From Planctomycetota bacterium (GTDB lineage: Bacteria; Planctomycetota; SZUA-567; H5-PLA8): a stretch of 64,000 nt of DNA. Numbering within the stretch: position 1 is the stretch's first letter; every line of letters starts with the position of its first letter. The stretch spans positions 186,001-250,000 of the forward strand of contig JAOSKN010000001.1 of the NCBI GenBank assembly GCA_027493525.1, written 5' to 3'. Under the pieces are notes generated by a model. It ran no database searches. It saw only the letters and a list, made by a program, of their open reading frames with translations, and was not told where the DNA came from. Shown here piece after piece: positions 55,175 through 64,000 of this stretch. A program made the position numbers and the translations under genes.

Positions 55175-56680
55175 CTACCCGCCCAGGTTCACCCAGACGG
55201 CCTTCGTCTGCGTGTAAAGCTCCAGCGCGTGCTGGCCCAGTTCGCGCCCGAAGCCGGACATCTTGTACCCGCCGAAAGGCACCGAGGCGTCGAAGGCATT
55301 GTAGCAATTGATCCAGACCGTGCCGGACTTGAGCATCCCGGCCAGCTTGTGCGCTTTCGAGAGGTCCTGGGTGAAGACCGCCGCGCCCAGCCCGTAGTTC
55401 GTGGCGTTCGCGCGCCGGGCCACGTCCTCCAGCGTGTCGTAGGGCAGGACGCTCACCACCGGCCCGAAGATCTCCTCGCGGGCGATGGTCATCCCGTCCT
55501 GCACCCCGTCGAAGACGGTGGGGCGAACGAAATAACCGCGGTCGCCGCAGCGTTTGCCGCCGGCCACGACCTTGGCGCCTTCGGCCTTGCCCTTCTCGAT
55601 GTAGCCCAGGATCTTCTCGAACTGCTCCTTGCTGATCTGCGCGCCCTGCTCGGTCCCGGGGTCCAGGGGGTCGCCGACTCGGCGGCTTTCGGCGGCGCCG
55701 GCCAGCCTGTCCAGGAACGGGTCGTGGAGTTTCTTGGGCAGGAAAAGCCGGCTGCCGGCGCAGCAGACTTCGCCCTGGTTGAAGAAGATCCCGGTGAGCG
55801 TGCCCTGCACGGCGGCTTCAAGGTCCGCGTCGTCGAGGACGATGTTCGGCGACTTGCCGCCCAGTTCCAGGCTGACGCGCTTGAGGTTGCTCTCGGCGGC
55901 GGCCTTCATCACGAGTTGCCCGGTCTGGTAGTGCCCGGTGAAGCCGACCTTGTCCACGTCCATGTGCCGCGTGAGCGCCTCGCCGGCGGTCTCGCCCAGG
56001 CCGGTTACGACGTTAAAGACACCCTCGGGCAGCCCGGCCTCGCGGACCAGTTCGGCGAAGCGCAGCGCGCTCAGCGGAGCTTGCTCCGGCGGCTTGTGGA
56101 CCAGCGCGTTGCCCGCGGCGATGGCCGGCCCGAACTTCCAACTGATCAGGACCAGCGGGAAATTCCACGCCGTGATGCTCCCGCAGACGCCCATGGGCTC
56201 GCGGCGCGTGTAGACGAAAAAGTTGCCCGGCGGGTGGATCGTCTCGCCATGGATCTTGTCCGCCCAGCCGGCGTAGTAGTGGAGAGTCTGGACGGTCAGG
56301 GGCAGGTCCACCGCGCGCAGTTCGCCGATGGGCTTGCCGTTGTTGAGGCATTCGAGGACCGCCAGCTCTTCGGCGTGCTTCTCGATCAGGTCGGCCAGGC
56401 GGCGCAGGAAATTCCCGCGGTCGCGCCCGCTCCACCTGCTGTAGGGGCCGGACTCGAAGGCCTTCCGCGCGGCCTTCACGGCGCGGTCGATCTCCGCTTT
56501 GCCGCCGTTGGGGCAGGTGGCGAGCTTCTCTTCGGTGGCGGGGTTCACGACGTCGAAGGTCTGGCTTGTGGCGTTCTCCACCCACTGGTTGTCGATGAAG
56601 TGCCGGGTGGGCTCTTTCAGCCAGCGCGCCTGAATCTGGCCGAGCAGCGCGGACGCGGGACGTTGGGCGGCGACGGGCAT
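55175..56680 (-). CDS. NAD(P)-dependent aldehyde dehydrogenase
   Basis: A 501-residue ALDH-superfamily enzyme that oxidises aldehydes to acids. AWNFPLVLISWKFGPAIAAGN and KPPEQAPLSA belong to the cofactor site, LELGGKSPNIV contains the catalytic Glu, and NQGEVCCAGSRLF the nucleophilic Cys. EIFGPVVSVLPYD and PFGGYKMSGFGRELG complete the family pattern. The usual FTGST after the cofactor helix is FTGHY here, a minor deviation. GGGGGAT precedes the ATG. Closest in appearance to betaine/phenylacetaldehyde-type ALDH; substrate unknown. Confidence 0.94.
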   Translation of the reverse strand: MPVAAQRPASALLGQIQARWLKEPTRHFIDNQWVENATSQTFDVVNPATEEKLATCPNGGKAEIDRAVKAARKAFESGPYSRWSGRDRGNFLRRLADLIEKHAEELAVLECLNNGKPIGELRAVDLPLTVQTLHYYAGWADKIHGETIHPPGNFFVYTRREPMGVCGSITAWNFPLVLISWKFGPAIAAGNALVHKPPEQAPLSALRFAELVREAGLPEGVFNVVTGLGETAGEALTRHMDVDKVGFTGHYQTGQLVMKAAAESNLKRVSLELGGKSPNIVLDDADLEAAVQGTLTGIFFNQGEVCCAGSRLFLPKKLHDPFLDRLAGAAESRRVGDPLDPGTEQGAQISKEQFEKILGYIEKGKAEGAKVVAGGKRCGDRGYFVRPTVFDGVQDGMTIAREEIFGPVVSVLPYDTLEDVARRANATNYGLGAAVFTQDLSKAHKLAGMLKSGTVWINCYNAFDASVPFGGYKMSGFGRELGQHALELYTQTKAVWVNLGG

Positions 56681-56888
56681 GGCGTATCCCCCTATGCGTG
56701 GATCCGGAAACGCGGCGTTCGAAAGTTCGACGCGGCACTCTGCCGCGCCTTCATCTTCGCGGGGGCCAAGCGGTTTTCAAGCCCTCCGGTAAACCCCGTT
56801 CCTAACGGCGGCTCCATGCGCTAAGATCGGCCCGTTCCGCTTCGTCCATACCATGGCAGGCGAAGCATGGGTTCGCGGTGGGCCTGAC

Positions 56889-57629
56889 GTGACGACTACG
56901 CAACGAATTGCCGCGTGTATCCTGGCCGCGGGCCTCTGGTCCGTCGCGCCGCGAGCCGAGGAGCTCGACCTGACCGGCGCCCGGACGGTGGACTGGGCGC
57001 AGGAGGACCATGGCGGCATCGCCGGGCCGCAGGCCCTGGTCGCGCCCACCGGCGATCCGGTCGAGTTGGCCGGGCTGCTCAAGAAGCTCTACGGCATCCG
57101 GCTTTCGAGCGAGGATGCGGCGCATACGGTGGTGCTGGCCGCGGGCGCGCATCCGGAAGGCGCCCGCCTGAGCGTGCAGCGCGCGGACATCGATCGCATC
57201 CGGCACGTGGTGGAACTCACTGCGGTGCTCGAACTGGCCGAGGGCGGGCGGGAGCCCGCGGAAATCAAGCCGCCCCCGAAGGCGCCCGAAGACGAAGTGC
57301 TCGTGATCGGAAAAGCCGATCCCAATGCGCGGGCCCGGCCCGAGCCTCAAAAGCCCGAGGCCCCCGTTGCCGAGAGCCGCCGGGCCGGGGGCAACCCTGC
57401 CCTCTTCCTCCCCGCGGGACGGCTCGAGCCGGGCACGTGGTGGCTGCGGGTCAAGCTCTCCATCCGCCAGGGCGAGCGGCTCACCGAGCAACCCGTCCGC
57501 ACGGACAGTTTTACGGTCAAGGACCAGCGCCCGTACACCCAATCGACCAAGGGCTCGCGAACCCCGAATGCGGGCCTGGAGCCGCCGGATTCGCCGAGTG
57601 TAACGCGGGGGATGGGCGGCGGACCGTAA
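56889..57629 (+). CDS. Secreted protein of unknown function
   Basis: About 246 residues. The GTG at 56889 gives a signal peptide (TTTQRIAACILAAGLWSVAPRA), so it is preferred to ATG 56853. The mature protein is beta-rich (LVAPTGDPVELAGLLKKLYG, WWLRVKLSIRQGERLTEQPV), with a Pro/Glu-rich linker and a disordered tail. I do not recognise the family. About 125 bases upstream of the transaldolase-like gene, same strand. Confidence 0.65.
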   Translation: MTTTQRIAACILAAGLWSVAPRAEELDLTGARTVDWAQEDHGGIAGPQALVAPTGDPVELAGLLKKLYGIRLSSEDAAHTVVLAAGAHPEGARLSVQRADIDRIRHVVELTAVLELAEGGREPAEIKPPPKAPEDEVLVIGKADPNARARPEPQKPEAPVAESRRAGGNPALFLPAGRLEPGTWWLRVKLSIRQGERLTEQPVRTDSFTVKDQRPYTQSTKGSRTPNAGLEPPDSPSVTRGMGGGP

Positions 57630-57753
57630 ACTGGATTCATTCACGTTCCTTTGGCTTGACCTCCGCCCCCGCCTACGGTAGCACAACAGGGGTAATGTTC
57701 CGCACGCGCGCCGCGACCGGCGCCATCCAACGGGCCCCCGAGGAGGACGGTTC

Positions 57754-58437
57754 ATGAAATTCTTTGTTGATACGGGCGAGATCGACGAAATCCGCGAGGC
57801 CGCCAAATTGGGCATTCTGGACGGGGTCACCACCAACCCCTCGCTCGTGGCCAAGTCGGGCCGCAAGTACAAGGACCTGGTCAAGGAGATCTGCGACGTC
57901 ACCGACGGGCCGATCTCGGCCGAGGTGCTCTCCACCGACTACGACGGCATGATGTTCGAGGCCCACGAGTGGCACAAGGTCGCGGACAACGTCGTGGTCA
58001 AGCTGCCGCTGATCGAAGACGGGATCAAGGCCTGCGTCACCTGCACGAAAGAAGGCATCAAGACCAACGTGACGCTCTGCTTCGGCCCCACGCAGGCGCT
58101 GCTGGCCGCCAAGGCCGGCGCGACGTTCGTCTCCCCCTTCGTCGGCCGCCTCGACGACATCGCCTACGACGGCCTCGAGCTGATCCGCGAGATCCGCAAG
58201 ATCTACGACAACTACAAGTATAAGACCGAAATCCTGACGGCCTCCGTCCGCGGCCCGCTGCACATCCGCGACGCGGCCCTCGCCGGCGCCGACATCGCCA
58301 CCATCCCCTTCAAGGTCTTCGGCCAGCTCCTCAAGCACCCGCTGACCGACGTGGGCCTCAAGAAGTTCGTCGAGGACTCCGCGAAGATTCCGAAGGGCAC
58401 GATGATCCTCGAACGCGACAAGGCGCTGAAGCACTAG
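57754..58437 (+). CDS. Transaldolase/fructose-6-phosphate aldolase (short form)
   Basis: A 227-residue class I aldolase of the TalC/FSA-like subfamily. [25 protein letters not shown], the Schiff-base lysine in [21 protein letters not shown] and [10 protein letters not shown] are family signatures. It acts in the non-oxidative pentose phosphate pathway or cleaves fructose 6-phosphate. GAGGAGGA precedes the ATG and a strong terminator follows. Confidence 0.95.
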   Translation: MKFFVDTGEIDEIREAAKLGILDGVTTNPSLVAKSGRKYKDLVKEICDVTDGPISAEVLSTDYDGMMFEAHEWHKVADNVVVKLPLIEDGIKACVTCTKEGIKTNVTLCFGPTQALLAAKAGATFVSPFVGRLDDIAYDGLELIREIRKIYDNYKYKTEILTASVRGPLHIRDAALAGADIATIPFKVFGQLLKHPLTDVGLKKFVEDSAKIPKGTMILERDKALKH

Positions 58438-58470
58438 CCTTGCCGTTGGTACGATGCTGAGCCGAACCCG

Positions 58471-58502
58471 AAGGGCAGGCCCGTTGAGGGCCTGCCCTTT
58501 GC
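58471..58502 (+). terminator. Rho-independent terminator of the transaldolase gene
   Basis: 12-bp stem AAGGGCAGGCCC/GGGCCTGCCCTT with a GTTGA loop, followed by a short T run. Confidence 0.75.
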
Positions 58503-58623
58503 ATTGGGAGCGCGGCCATTCGCGCGCAGGCGTCTCGCCGCCAGCGCGCTGCGACGGCGCATGGAGTTGGCGTTCGCCGTTCGGCTTTTCATGTTAGAAT
58601 CCGTTCTCCCCAGGAGCCCCGCC

Positions 58624-59157
58624 ATGCCAAACGCCCAGGACGAAATCCTCATCCGCGACGCCCGGCCCGCGGACGCCGACGCGGCGGCGAAGATCGCCGT
58701 GATGGCCTGGGCGCCGATCCGCGAGGCCTTCCGCGTGCGGCTGGGCGATGAGATCGCGCGCGGTTTTGGCGACATGGAAAAGTCCAAGTACGAGCAGGTG
58801 CATGGCTTTCTCACCCGCACGCCCCAGGACGCCGTCGTCGCGACGGTAGGCGGCCAGGTGGTGGGCTTCGCGACGACGCACCTGCACACCGCGCGGAACC
58901 CCGACTGCCCAGTCGGCGAATTGGGAAACAACGCGGTGCATCCGGACTTCGGCGGACGGGGGATCGGCGCGAAGATGGGCCATGCCTGCCTGGAAAAGCT
59001 CGTCGCCCGCGGCGCGAAAGTCCTGAAGGTCTTTACCGGGCTCGACGAAGGCCACGCCCCGGCCAGGAAGCTCTACGAAAAGCTCGGCTTCGACAAGCGC
59101 CTGGAGCACGTCGAGTACTACATGAGCGCCGAGCGCTACGCGCGGGCAAAGGACTGA
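58624..59157 (+). CDS. GNAT-family N-acetyltransferase
   Basis: A 177-residue acetyl-CoA-dependent transferase. The GNAT fold is seen in LIRDARPADADAAAKIAVMA, QVVGFATTHL (strands 4-5), AVHPDFGGRGIGAKMGHACL (the acetyl-CoA-binding Gly-Arg-Gly-Ile-Gly loop) and ARKLYEKLGFDK. The substrate could be an amino acid, antibiotic or protein. The ATG 58624 has AGGAG 7 nt upstream; an ORF from 58504 runs through the previous terminator and is rejected. Confidence 0.9.
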   Translation: MPNAQDEILIRDARPADADAAAKIAVMAWAPIREAFRVRLGDEIARGFGDMEKSKYEQVHGFLTRTPQDAVVATVGGQVVGFATTHLHTARNPDCPVGELGNNAVHPDFGGRGIGAKMGHACLEKLVARGAKVLKVFTGLDEGHAPARKLYEKLGFDKRLEHVEYYMSAERYARAKD

Positions 59158-59868
59158 GCCGGCCCGGCTCCGCCTTGAAAGAACCGCCTTCCGAAGCGTA
59201 AGACGCCTGCATGCCCTCGAATGCCGCAGCCCTGGACCCCGACGCCTCCGCGGCATCGCCCCCTCGCAGGGTCTGGCGCGGCCGCCTGGGCGCGCTGCTG
59301 ATGGGCCTGGGATTGGGCGGGTTTCTCCTCTGCGGCCTGATCTACTACACCTTCGCGCTCCAGCCGGAGGGCCGGAAAGAAGCCTACGAACTGTTCGTCG
59401 CGGAGACCTATTCCGAGACCGGGTACAGCGGCGAGACCTCGCGGCGCCCATTCGTCGCCGGAAGCGACTACGCCCTGGCCCTGGCGGGGTTCATGGCGCT
59501 CGCCTTGGGCGGGCTGCTGCTCTGGCGCGGCCGGTTCTCGCTGCGCGGGCTGCTGCTCTGCGTGGCGCTGGTGGGCGCGGCCGGCGCCGTGCCGATCGCG
59601 CTCCACGGCGGGTCCAACGCCCGGCAAGCGCTCTTCAGGCTGGGCTTCGTGAAGCCCCTCACGCCCGCCCAACTCGACCGCCTCCGCCAGCGGCTGGAGC
59701 CGGAGCACGCGCTGGCCACCTGGCCCGCGGAGATGCGGCGAGAATACGAACTCCAGCCCGATGGGGCCTTGCTGGTGAACCTCAGCGGCGAGGGGTCCGC
59801 GACGGCCTGCGAACTCACTTTCCCCGACGGCTTGAACGCGGCCCAGCGCAAGATCCTCTCGGAATTCT

Positions 59869-61357
59869 ATTTGTTCGTAACCGTTCAGTCCCCTATGAAG
59901 GCTCATTTTTTACGTCACGCCATCCGATACTGTATGTGTGCGCGAGCTTAAACCCAACCCGGCTTGTCCGAATTGCGCGGTGCTCCTGGCGCGGATCGAA
60001 GAATTGGAAGCCAAGCTGGAGCGGCTTTCCGAGCGCTTGAACCAGAATTCCTCGAACTCTTCCAAACCACCGTCGTCCGATGCGCCCTGGCAGAAGCCTC
60101 CAGCCGCCAAGAAGCCGAGCGGCCGCAAACCCGGCGGACAACCCGGACATCCGGGCCATCACCGTGTACGTTTGCCGCCCGAACGGGTCACGCACGTGGT
60201 CCATTACGTGCCGCACGTATGTGCGGAATGCCAAGCCCCCTTGTCTAAGCGGCCAGGGCCACACGATCCGCCTCCGACTTGGCATCAAGTCGCGGAGTTG
60301 CCGCCGCAGCCGGCCGAAATCACCGAATACCAGGGGCACGCACGCACCTGTCCGTGCTGCGGCTGCCGCACCCGCGCGGAGATTCCGCCGGAGATTCAAG
60401 CCCATGCGCTGGGTCCCAACCTGGCGGCGGCGTTGTCGTATCTGAGTGGGCGTGGCCACGCCAGCAAGCGCAACGTCCAGGAACTCGCCGAGACCGTCTT
60501 TGGGGTCCCGCTATCCCTGGGCACGGTGATCAAGCTCGAACACGAGATGAGCGGCGCGCTGGAAGGGCCTCACGCGCAGGCGCTGGCGGCCGTGCGTGGG
60601 GCGGCTTTCAAAAACGTGGATGAAACCGGCTGGGCGAAGGGTGGCAAGCTGTGTTGGCTGTGGGTGGCAGCCACGCGGAGCGTCGCAGCCTTTCAAATTC
60701 ACGCCCACCGGGGTAAGGACGGCCTGAAGGCGTTGCTGGGGGCGTGTTGCGGCATCCTCGGCTCCGACCGCTGGGGCGCCTACGCGCACCTGCCGCCGCG
60801 GCAGCGGCAAATTTGCTGGGCGCACCTCAAGCGCGATTTTCAGAAGTTGATCGACCTGGGATCCGCGACACAACCGCTCGGCCGAGCGGGCCGCAAGACC
60901 GCCCGAGCGGTCTTTGCGGCCTGGAAGGATTTCAAAGACCGGCGTTGCGACCGTGCCGCGCTGCACGGGCGGTTGCAACGGCTAAGCCTTCGTTTCCAGA
61001 GACCGCTCCGGCTCGGAAGCAGCGGCGCGGACCCCAAAACCAAGCGCTTTTGCAGACGCGTGCTGAAAGTCTACGACGCGCTGTGGACCTTCGCGGCCGT
61101 CGAAGGCATCGAACCGACCAACAACCACGCCGAACGGATGTTGCGTCCGGCGGTGCTGTGGCGCAAAGGGAGCTTCGGCAATCACAGTACCGCAGGCTGC
61201 CGTTTCACCGAACGGATCTTGACCACCGTGCAGACCTTGCGTTTGCAAAAGCGTCCCATCCTTGACTATCTGCGCAGGGCCTTGGCTGCTCACCGCACCG
61301 GCGCAAAGGCTCCGGCATTCCTTGCAGCGGTAGGGAACTGAACGGTTACATTTGTTC
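59869..61357 (+). mobile_element. IS66-family insertion sequence with 8-bp target duplication
   Basis: The element proper is 59877-61349 (1473 bp). It is bounded by inverted repeats GTAACCGTTCAGTCCCCTA and its complement (one mismatch), starting with GTAA as in IS66, and flanked by the direct repeat ATTTGTTC (59869-59876 and 61350-61357). It carries only the main transposase and no accessory tnpA/tnpB, as in the ISBst12-like group. Confidence 0.95.
59938..61341 (+). CDS. IS66-family transposase
   Basis: A 467-residue transposase. An N-terminal coiled coil (VLLARIEELEAKLERLSERL) is followed by a Pro/Lys-rich linker (GRKPGGQPGHPGH), a cysteine-rich zinc-binding segment (HVCAECQAPL, CPCCGCRT) and a DDE catalytic domain with Asp228 (NVDETGW), Asp277 (GSDRWGAY) and Glu399 (NNHAERMLRP). 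GTG start at 59938. The frame is intact, so the element may still be active. Confidence 0.95.
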   Translation: MRELKPNPACPNCAVLLARIEELEAKLERLSERLNQNSSNSSKPPSSDAPWQKPPAAKKPSGRKPGGQPGHPGHHRVRLPPERVTHVVHYVPHVCAECQAPLSKRPGPHDPPPTWHQVAELPPQPAEITEYQGHARTCPCCGCRTRAEIPPEIQAHALGPNLAAALSYLSGRGHASKRNVQELAETVFGVPLSLGTVIKLEHEMSGALEGPHAQALAAVRGAAFKNVDETGWAKGGKLCWLWVAATRSVAAFQIHAHRGKDGLKALLGACCGILGSDRWGAYAHLPPRQRQICWAHLKRDFQKLIDLGSATQPLGRAGRKTARAVFAAWKDFKDRRCDRAALHGRLQRLSLRFQRPLRLGSSGADPKTKRFCRRVLKVYDALWTFAAVEGIEPTNNHAERMLRPAVLWRKGSFGNHSTAGCRFTERILTTVQTLRLQKRPILDYLRRALAAHRTGAKAPAFLAAVGN

Positions 61358-61496
61358 TATTTCCGGCGCATGGCGGAGGAAGCCGCGAAGGAGAATGGGC
61401 AGAACAACTTGAGCCGCGGGTTCCTCGTCAACTACGGCGAGTGGGCGCGCTGGCAGGACGCCTGGCTCCAGGCGAACGAGCCGTGAGCGGCGCGCG

Positions 61497-62036
61497 CTAC
61501 CCTCGGGCGGGAATCGTCCAGACGGCCCGGCAGCGCAGGCAGCCCACCTTATCGCCGGGAACCAGGCCGACGGTGCCGATGGTGTTCCCGCAGCGCCCGC
61601 ACGTGCAGTAGTCCTCGCCGAACTCCGTGGCTTTCTCCTCGCCGTCTTTCGGGGGCAGCGGGGCGTTGTAGAACTTCTGCTTGACCGTGCGCACGATCGC
61701 GCCGGCCGAGGGGCGGTCCACCGAGAAAGTCATCAGCGTGGCTCCGACCTGGACCTTGTCCCCCGGCTTTAGCCGCCGCCGCGAGTTCTTCTCAACCTGA
61801 GTCCCATTGAGGAAGGTGCCGTTGGAGCTGCCCAAGTCGACGACCTCGACGATGCCCGAATCCGGGTCGATCTCGAAGCGGCAGTGCTCGCGCGAGACGG
61901 CGGAATCGCCCTTGAGCACGATGTCGTTGGACTTCACGCGCCCGACCACGACGGGGCTCTTGACGAGTTGGAACTCCTCAAGGGGCTGGTCGGGGCGCTC
62001 GATGGCCAGCTTGGGGTGAATGGCGGATTCCGACAC
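61497..62036 (-). CDS. FHA-domain protein with C-terminal zinc ribbon
   Basis: A 179-residue soluble phosphothreonine-binding protein. The FHA domain (VVVGRVKSNDIVLKGDSAVS, SREHCRFEI, LGSSNGTFLNG) is followed by a linker and a zinc ribbon (CTCGRCGN, GCLRCRAVW). The GTG start has AAGGA upstream. It is 42 nt downstream of a Ser/Thr kinase on the same strand, so the pair probably form one signalling unit. Organised like the FHA/ribbon protein at 39670. Confidence 0.9.
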   Translation of the reverse strand: MSESAIHPKLAIERPDQPLEEFQLVKSPVVVGRVKSNDIVLKGDSAVSREHCRFEIDPDSGIVEVVDLGSSNGTFLNGTQVEKNSRRRLKPGDKVQVGATLMTFSVDRPSAGAIVRTVKQKFYNAPLPPKDGEEKATEFGEDYCTCGRCGNTIGTVGLVPGDKVGCLRCRAVWTIPARG

Positions 62037-62078
62037 GGCCGTGAATCCTTGCCGCGGCCCGGGGCCCGGCAGGGCGCG

Positions 62079-63164
62079 CTACTCGCCCTTGCCGGACTTG
62101 GACGGATCGAGCAGGTCGCCGAACATCGTGTCCGCGCGATGCTGGATCGTGCTGGTCGTTTCCTTGCTCACCTTGCGCTGCGAGGCCGGCTCGCGCTGCA
62201 GGTCGTGCCCATCGGCCACCTGGCCCAGCAGGTGCTCCTTGATGTAGTTGCTCAACGTCACCAGCGTCGGGCCGTAGCGGTCGTGGTACATGAAATACTC
62301 GAGGTCGAAGGCCATCTCGCCGGCCGTCTGGTAGCGCGTGTCCAGATCCCGCTCCAACGCCTTCATCAGGATCTTGACCAGGCCCTCGGGGAGGTCCGAG
62401 CGGAAGGTCCGCGGGTCCGGGATCGGCTTGCGCTTCACGTTGTTGAGCGTCTCATAAATGTCGTCGGTCTCGAAGATATGGTGCCCGGTGAGCAGCTCGT
62501 ACATCACGATGCCCAGGGCGAAAACGTCGCTGCGCAGGTCCGTCTCGAGGTACTGCGCCTGCTCGGGCGACATGTACTCGACCTTGCCCATCAGGACTTC
62601 GCCTTCCTCCTGCTCCATCACCTGGCGGGCCTTGGCGATCCCGAAGTCCGTCAGCTTGACGACGCCCTCGATGGTGATCATCACGTTCTTGGGCGAGACG
62701 TCGCGGTGCACGATCCCCAGCACCTCGCCGTCGTGCCCGCGCTTCTTGTGCGCGTATTCCAGCCCGCGGCAGACGCGGCTGATGATGTACGCGCCCAAGT
62801 CGACGGGCACGTCGAGCTGGTGCTCCACGTGGTGGTCGATGAACTTCTCGAGGTTCAGCCCTTCCACGTACTCCATCGCGATGTAGTAGAACTCGTCGGT
62901 GCGCCCGAGGTGGTAGACCTGGACGATGTGCTCGTGCACCAGGTCGGCCACCAGCTTGGCCTCCCCGATGAACAGGCGCACGAACTCCATGTTGCTCGAG
63001 TAGCTCTCGAGGATCGTCTTGAGCGCGACGGTCTTCTCGAAGCCTTCGGCGCCGAACTGCTTGGCTTCATAGACCGCGCCCATGCCGCCCTCGGCCAGCA
63101 GCCGGACGAGCTTGTATTCTTTCTCCTCGCGAATGGAGGGGAAATGGGGTTTCGATTCGCTCAT
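62079..63164 (-). CDS. Ser/Thr protein kinase
   Basis: A 361-residue soluble Hanks-type kinase. Gly loop LLAEGGMGAVYEA, ATP-anchoring Lys49 (VALKTI), catalytic loop IVHRDVSPKNVM, DFGIAKA, and EYMSPEQAQ in the activation segment. The C-terminus is short and has no membrane segment. It is upstream of an FHA protein in the same operon. A candidate promoter lies 70-100 nt upstream. Confidence 0.94.
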   Translation of the reverse strand: MSESKPHFPSIREEKEYKLVRLLAEGGMGAVYEAKQFGAEGFEKTVALKTILESYSSNMEFVRLFIGEAKLVADLVHEHIVQVYHLGRTDEFYYIAMEYVEGLNLEKFIDHHVEHQLDVPVDLGAYIISRVCRGLEYAHKKRGHDGEVLGIVHRDVSPKNVMITIEGVVKLTDFGIAKARQVMEQEEGEVLMGKVEYMSPEQAQYLETDLRSDVFALGIVMYELLTGHHIFETDDIYETLNNVKRKPIPDPRTFRSDLPEGLVKILMKALERDLDTRYQTAGEMAFDLEYFMYHDRYGPTLVTLSNYIKEHLLGQVADGHDLQREPASQRKVSKETTSTIQHRADTMFGDLLDPSKSGKGE

Positions 63165-63233
63165 GGTCGTTTCGCCCTTGTAAGGCGCCAGCCGGCCAAG
63201 CGTTCAGGAGCCAGTGCGCTGCAATTGAAGTGC

Positions 63234-63262
63234 ATGTTCGTGAGCCGCACGGGGCTTGTCAA
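63234..63262 (-). promoter_or_regulatory. Candidate sigma-70 promoter for the kinase gene
   Basis: Minus strand: TTGACA (63262-63257), 17 bp, GAACAT (63239-63234). The -35 is consensus and spacing ideal; the -10 is weak. About 70 nt upstream of the kinase ATG. Confidence 0.5.
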
Positions 63263-63321
63263 TGCCATAAATCCCCCGCGCGCGGCGAAACCGCTGCACC
63301 GTGCGTGATTCATACCGGCAC

Positions 63322-63356
63322 AAAAAAACGATCCCGGGCGCCGAGCCCGGGATCGT
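63322..63356 (-). terminator. Rho-independent terminator of the edge gene
   Basis: Minus strand: 12-bp stem ACGATCCCGGGC/GCCCGGGATCGT with a 5-nt loop, followed by seven T residues. It lies 25 nt after the stop at 63381. Confidence 0.92.
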
Positions 63357-63380
63357 CCTGCAGGGTTCAACTCGCGGCCC

Positions 63381-64000
63381 TTACGGCGCGATGGGCCGAG
63401 TTCCGACGCCGCTGCGCGTGGTGGAGCGGTACTGGTAGAGGAACTGAGCGGAGAGCTGCGCGTCGCCGGCGCCGCCAAATCCTCCTCCGTCCAAGTCTAC
63501 ATCGACAATCACCGTCGTCACGGCCGCGCCGAATTTCAGGTTGGGCGTATCCCCGGCCAGAGGCGTCAAGCGCGTCGGATCGGTCAGGGTGTTGAAGATA
63601 TCGAAGGACGCTTCCAAAGCGTCCGCGCGGGACAAGCTAAAGGCGATGCGCCGCGTGCGCGCGTTGAAGCTGAAGCTGGAGCGCGACAACCCCGGCCCAA
63701 TCGCCCGGTACCGCCCTCGAACCACGGTTCCGGTGCTGATGATGGTATCCGTCATGCTGGACGGCTGCCTCAACGTCACCTGCACGGGCGTGCCGTCGGG
63801 AATCGTCAGCGGAACGCCCACCGGACCGCCCGGCTGGAAGGCGAATACATCGGTCTGGAAGGAGAGCGCGTCGCGGTCGGGGCTCGCGGCGAAGACGTTG
63901 CTGAAGCGCCCGGCCGTGCGCGGAGCCATGTTCCCCTTCACGTTGACCTGAATGGTGTGCTGCCGCAGCATCGGGTCGATGGCGAAGGTCGTGCCGGGCA
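63381..64000 (-). CDS. Secreted or structural beta-rich protein, C-terminal part
   Basis: The frame is open to the window edge, so the N-terminus is missing. At least 206 residues are visible: TIQVNVKGNMAPRTAGRFSN, FQPGGPVGVPLTIPDGTPVQ, FSFNARTRRIAFSLSRADAL. Alternating hydrophobic residues and paired strands suggest an immunoglobulin- or beta-sandwich-type extracellular protein. No family recognised. A strong terminator follows. Confidence 0.7.
   Translation of the reverse strand, partial: PGTTFAIDPMLRQHTIQVNVKGNMAPRTAGRFSNVFAASPDRDALSFQTDVFAFQPGGPVGVPLTIPDGTPVQVTLRQPSSMTDTIISTGTVVRGRYRAIGPGLSRSSFSFNARTRRIAFSLSRADALEASFDIFNTLTDPTRLTPLAGDTPNLKFGAAVTTVIVDVDLDGGGFGGAGDAQLSAQFLYQYRSTTRSGVGTRPIAP

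Larger units (their letters stand above)
59211..61486 (+). pseudogene. Membrane protein gene split by an IS66-family element
   Basis: The left part (59211-59876) encodes two transmembrane segments and a soluble domain (for example YELQPDGALLVNLSGEGSAT) and ends at the IS. The right part (61358-61486) encodes YFRRMAEEAAKENGQNNLSR and the true C-terminus LVNYGEWARWQDAWLQANEP. Removing the element and one copy of the 8-bp target duplication joins them as ILSEFYLFYFRRMAEE in one 264-residue frame with no other damage, so the insertion is recent. Function unknown. Confidence 0.93.

Overview
The window is GC-rich (roughly two-thirds G+C by eye) chromosomal DNA from a bacterium. The gene set includes many ECF sigma/anti-sigma cassettes, receptor-type Ser/Thr kinases, FHA-domain proteins, a bactofilin, a FloA-type flotillin, secreted HEAT/TPR proteins, a UbiA/UbiX pair of the kind used in futalosine menaquinone synthesis, and large secreted carbohydrate-active proteins. 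This suggests the PVC superphylum, most likely Planctomycetota, probably from a metagenome assembly. That placement is inferred from gene content only; there is no rRNA, and the single RNA gene is tRNA-Glu(UUC) at 11009-11086.

Layout. 1-11 kb: argG (truncated by the window edge), two solute-binding proteins, sppA, malate dehydrogenase, a cysteine-cluster protein/ubiX/ubiA operon, an EF-hand protein and a HAD phosphatase. 11-22 kb: tRNA-Glu, a Pro-rich protein, a MITE-like element, floA with an internal duplication, a UPF0173 hydrolase, fxsA, a dual-specificity phosphatase, a clan GH-A-like secreted glycosidase, thpR, a beta-helix protein, mscL, a lipoprotein with four GW repeats and a membrane coiled-coil protein. 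22-36 kb: three separate ECF sigma/anti-sigma modules with different extracytoplasmic domains (FecR-like, HEAT+TPR, VWA-like), plus secreted proteins and an Ntn-hydrolase. 36-48 kb: metabolic genes (FAD oxidase, Ldh2-type dehydrogenase, thrC, dapB), a very Glu-rich membrane protein, an FHA protein, a CPBP protease and a glycosyltransferase. 48-64 kb: a receptor kinase of about 1480 residues with seven FG-GAP repeats, bactofilin, a pair of membrane proteins behind a sigma-54-like promoter, an aldehyde dehydrogenase, a transaldolase-like enzyme, an acetyltransferase, a gene split by an IS66-family element, and an FHA protein next to a second kinase.

Two features cut across the window. First, six intergenic loci (2.8-24.2 kb) carry short tandem repeats whose unit is always 7 bp but whose sequence differs by locus; they lie just downstream of genes and in two cases contain the gene's stop codon. 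Second, at least eight genes, including thrC, are broken by single-base indels in homopolymer runs. This looks like consensus sequencing error rather than decay, so those genes are annotated as single loci.
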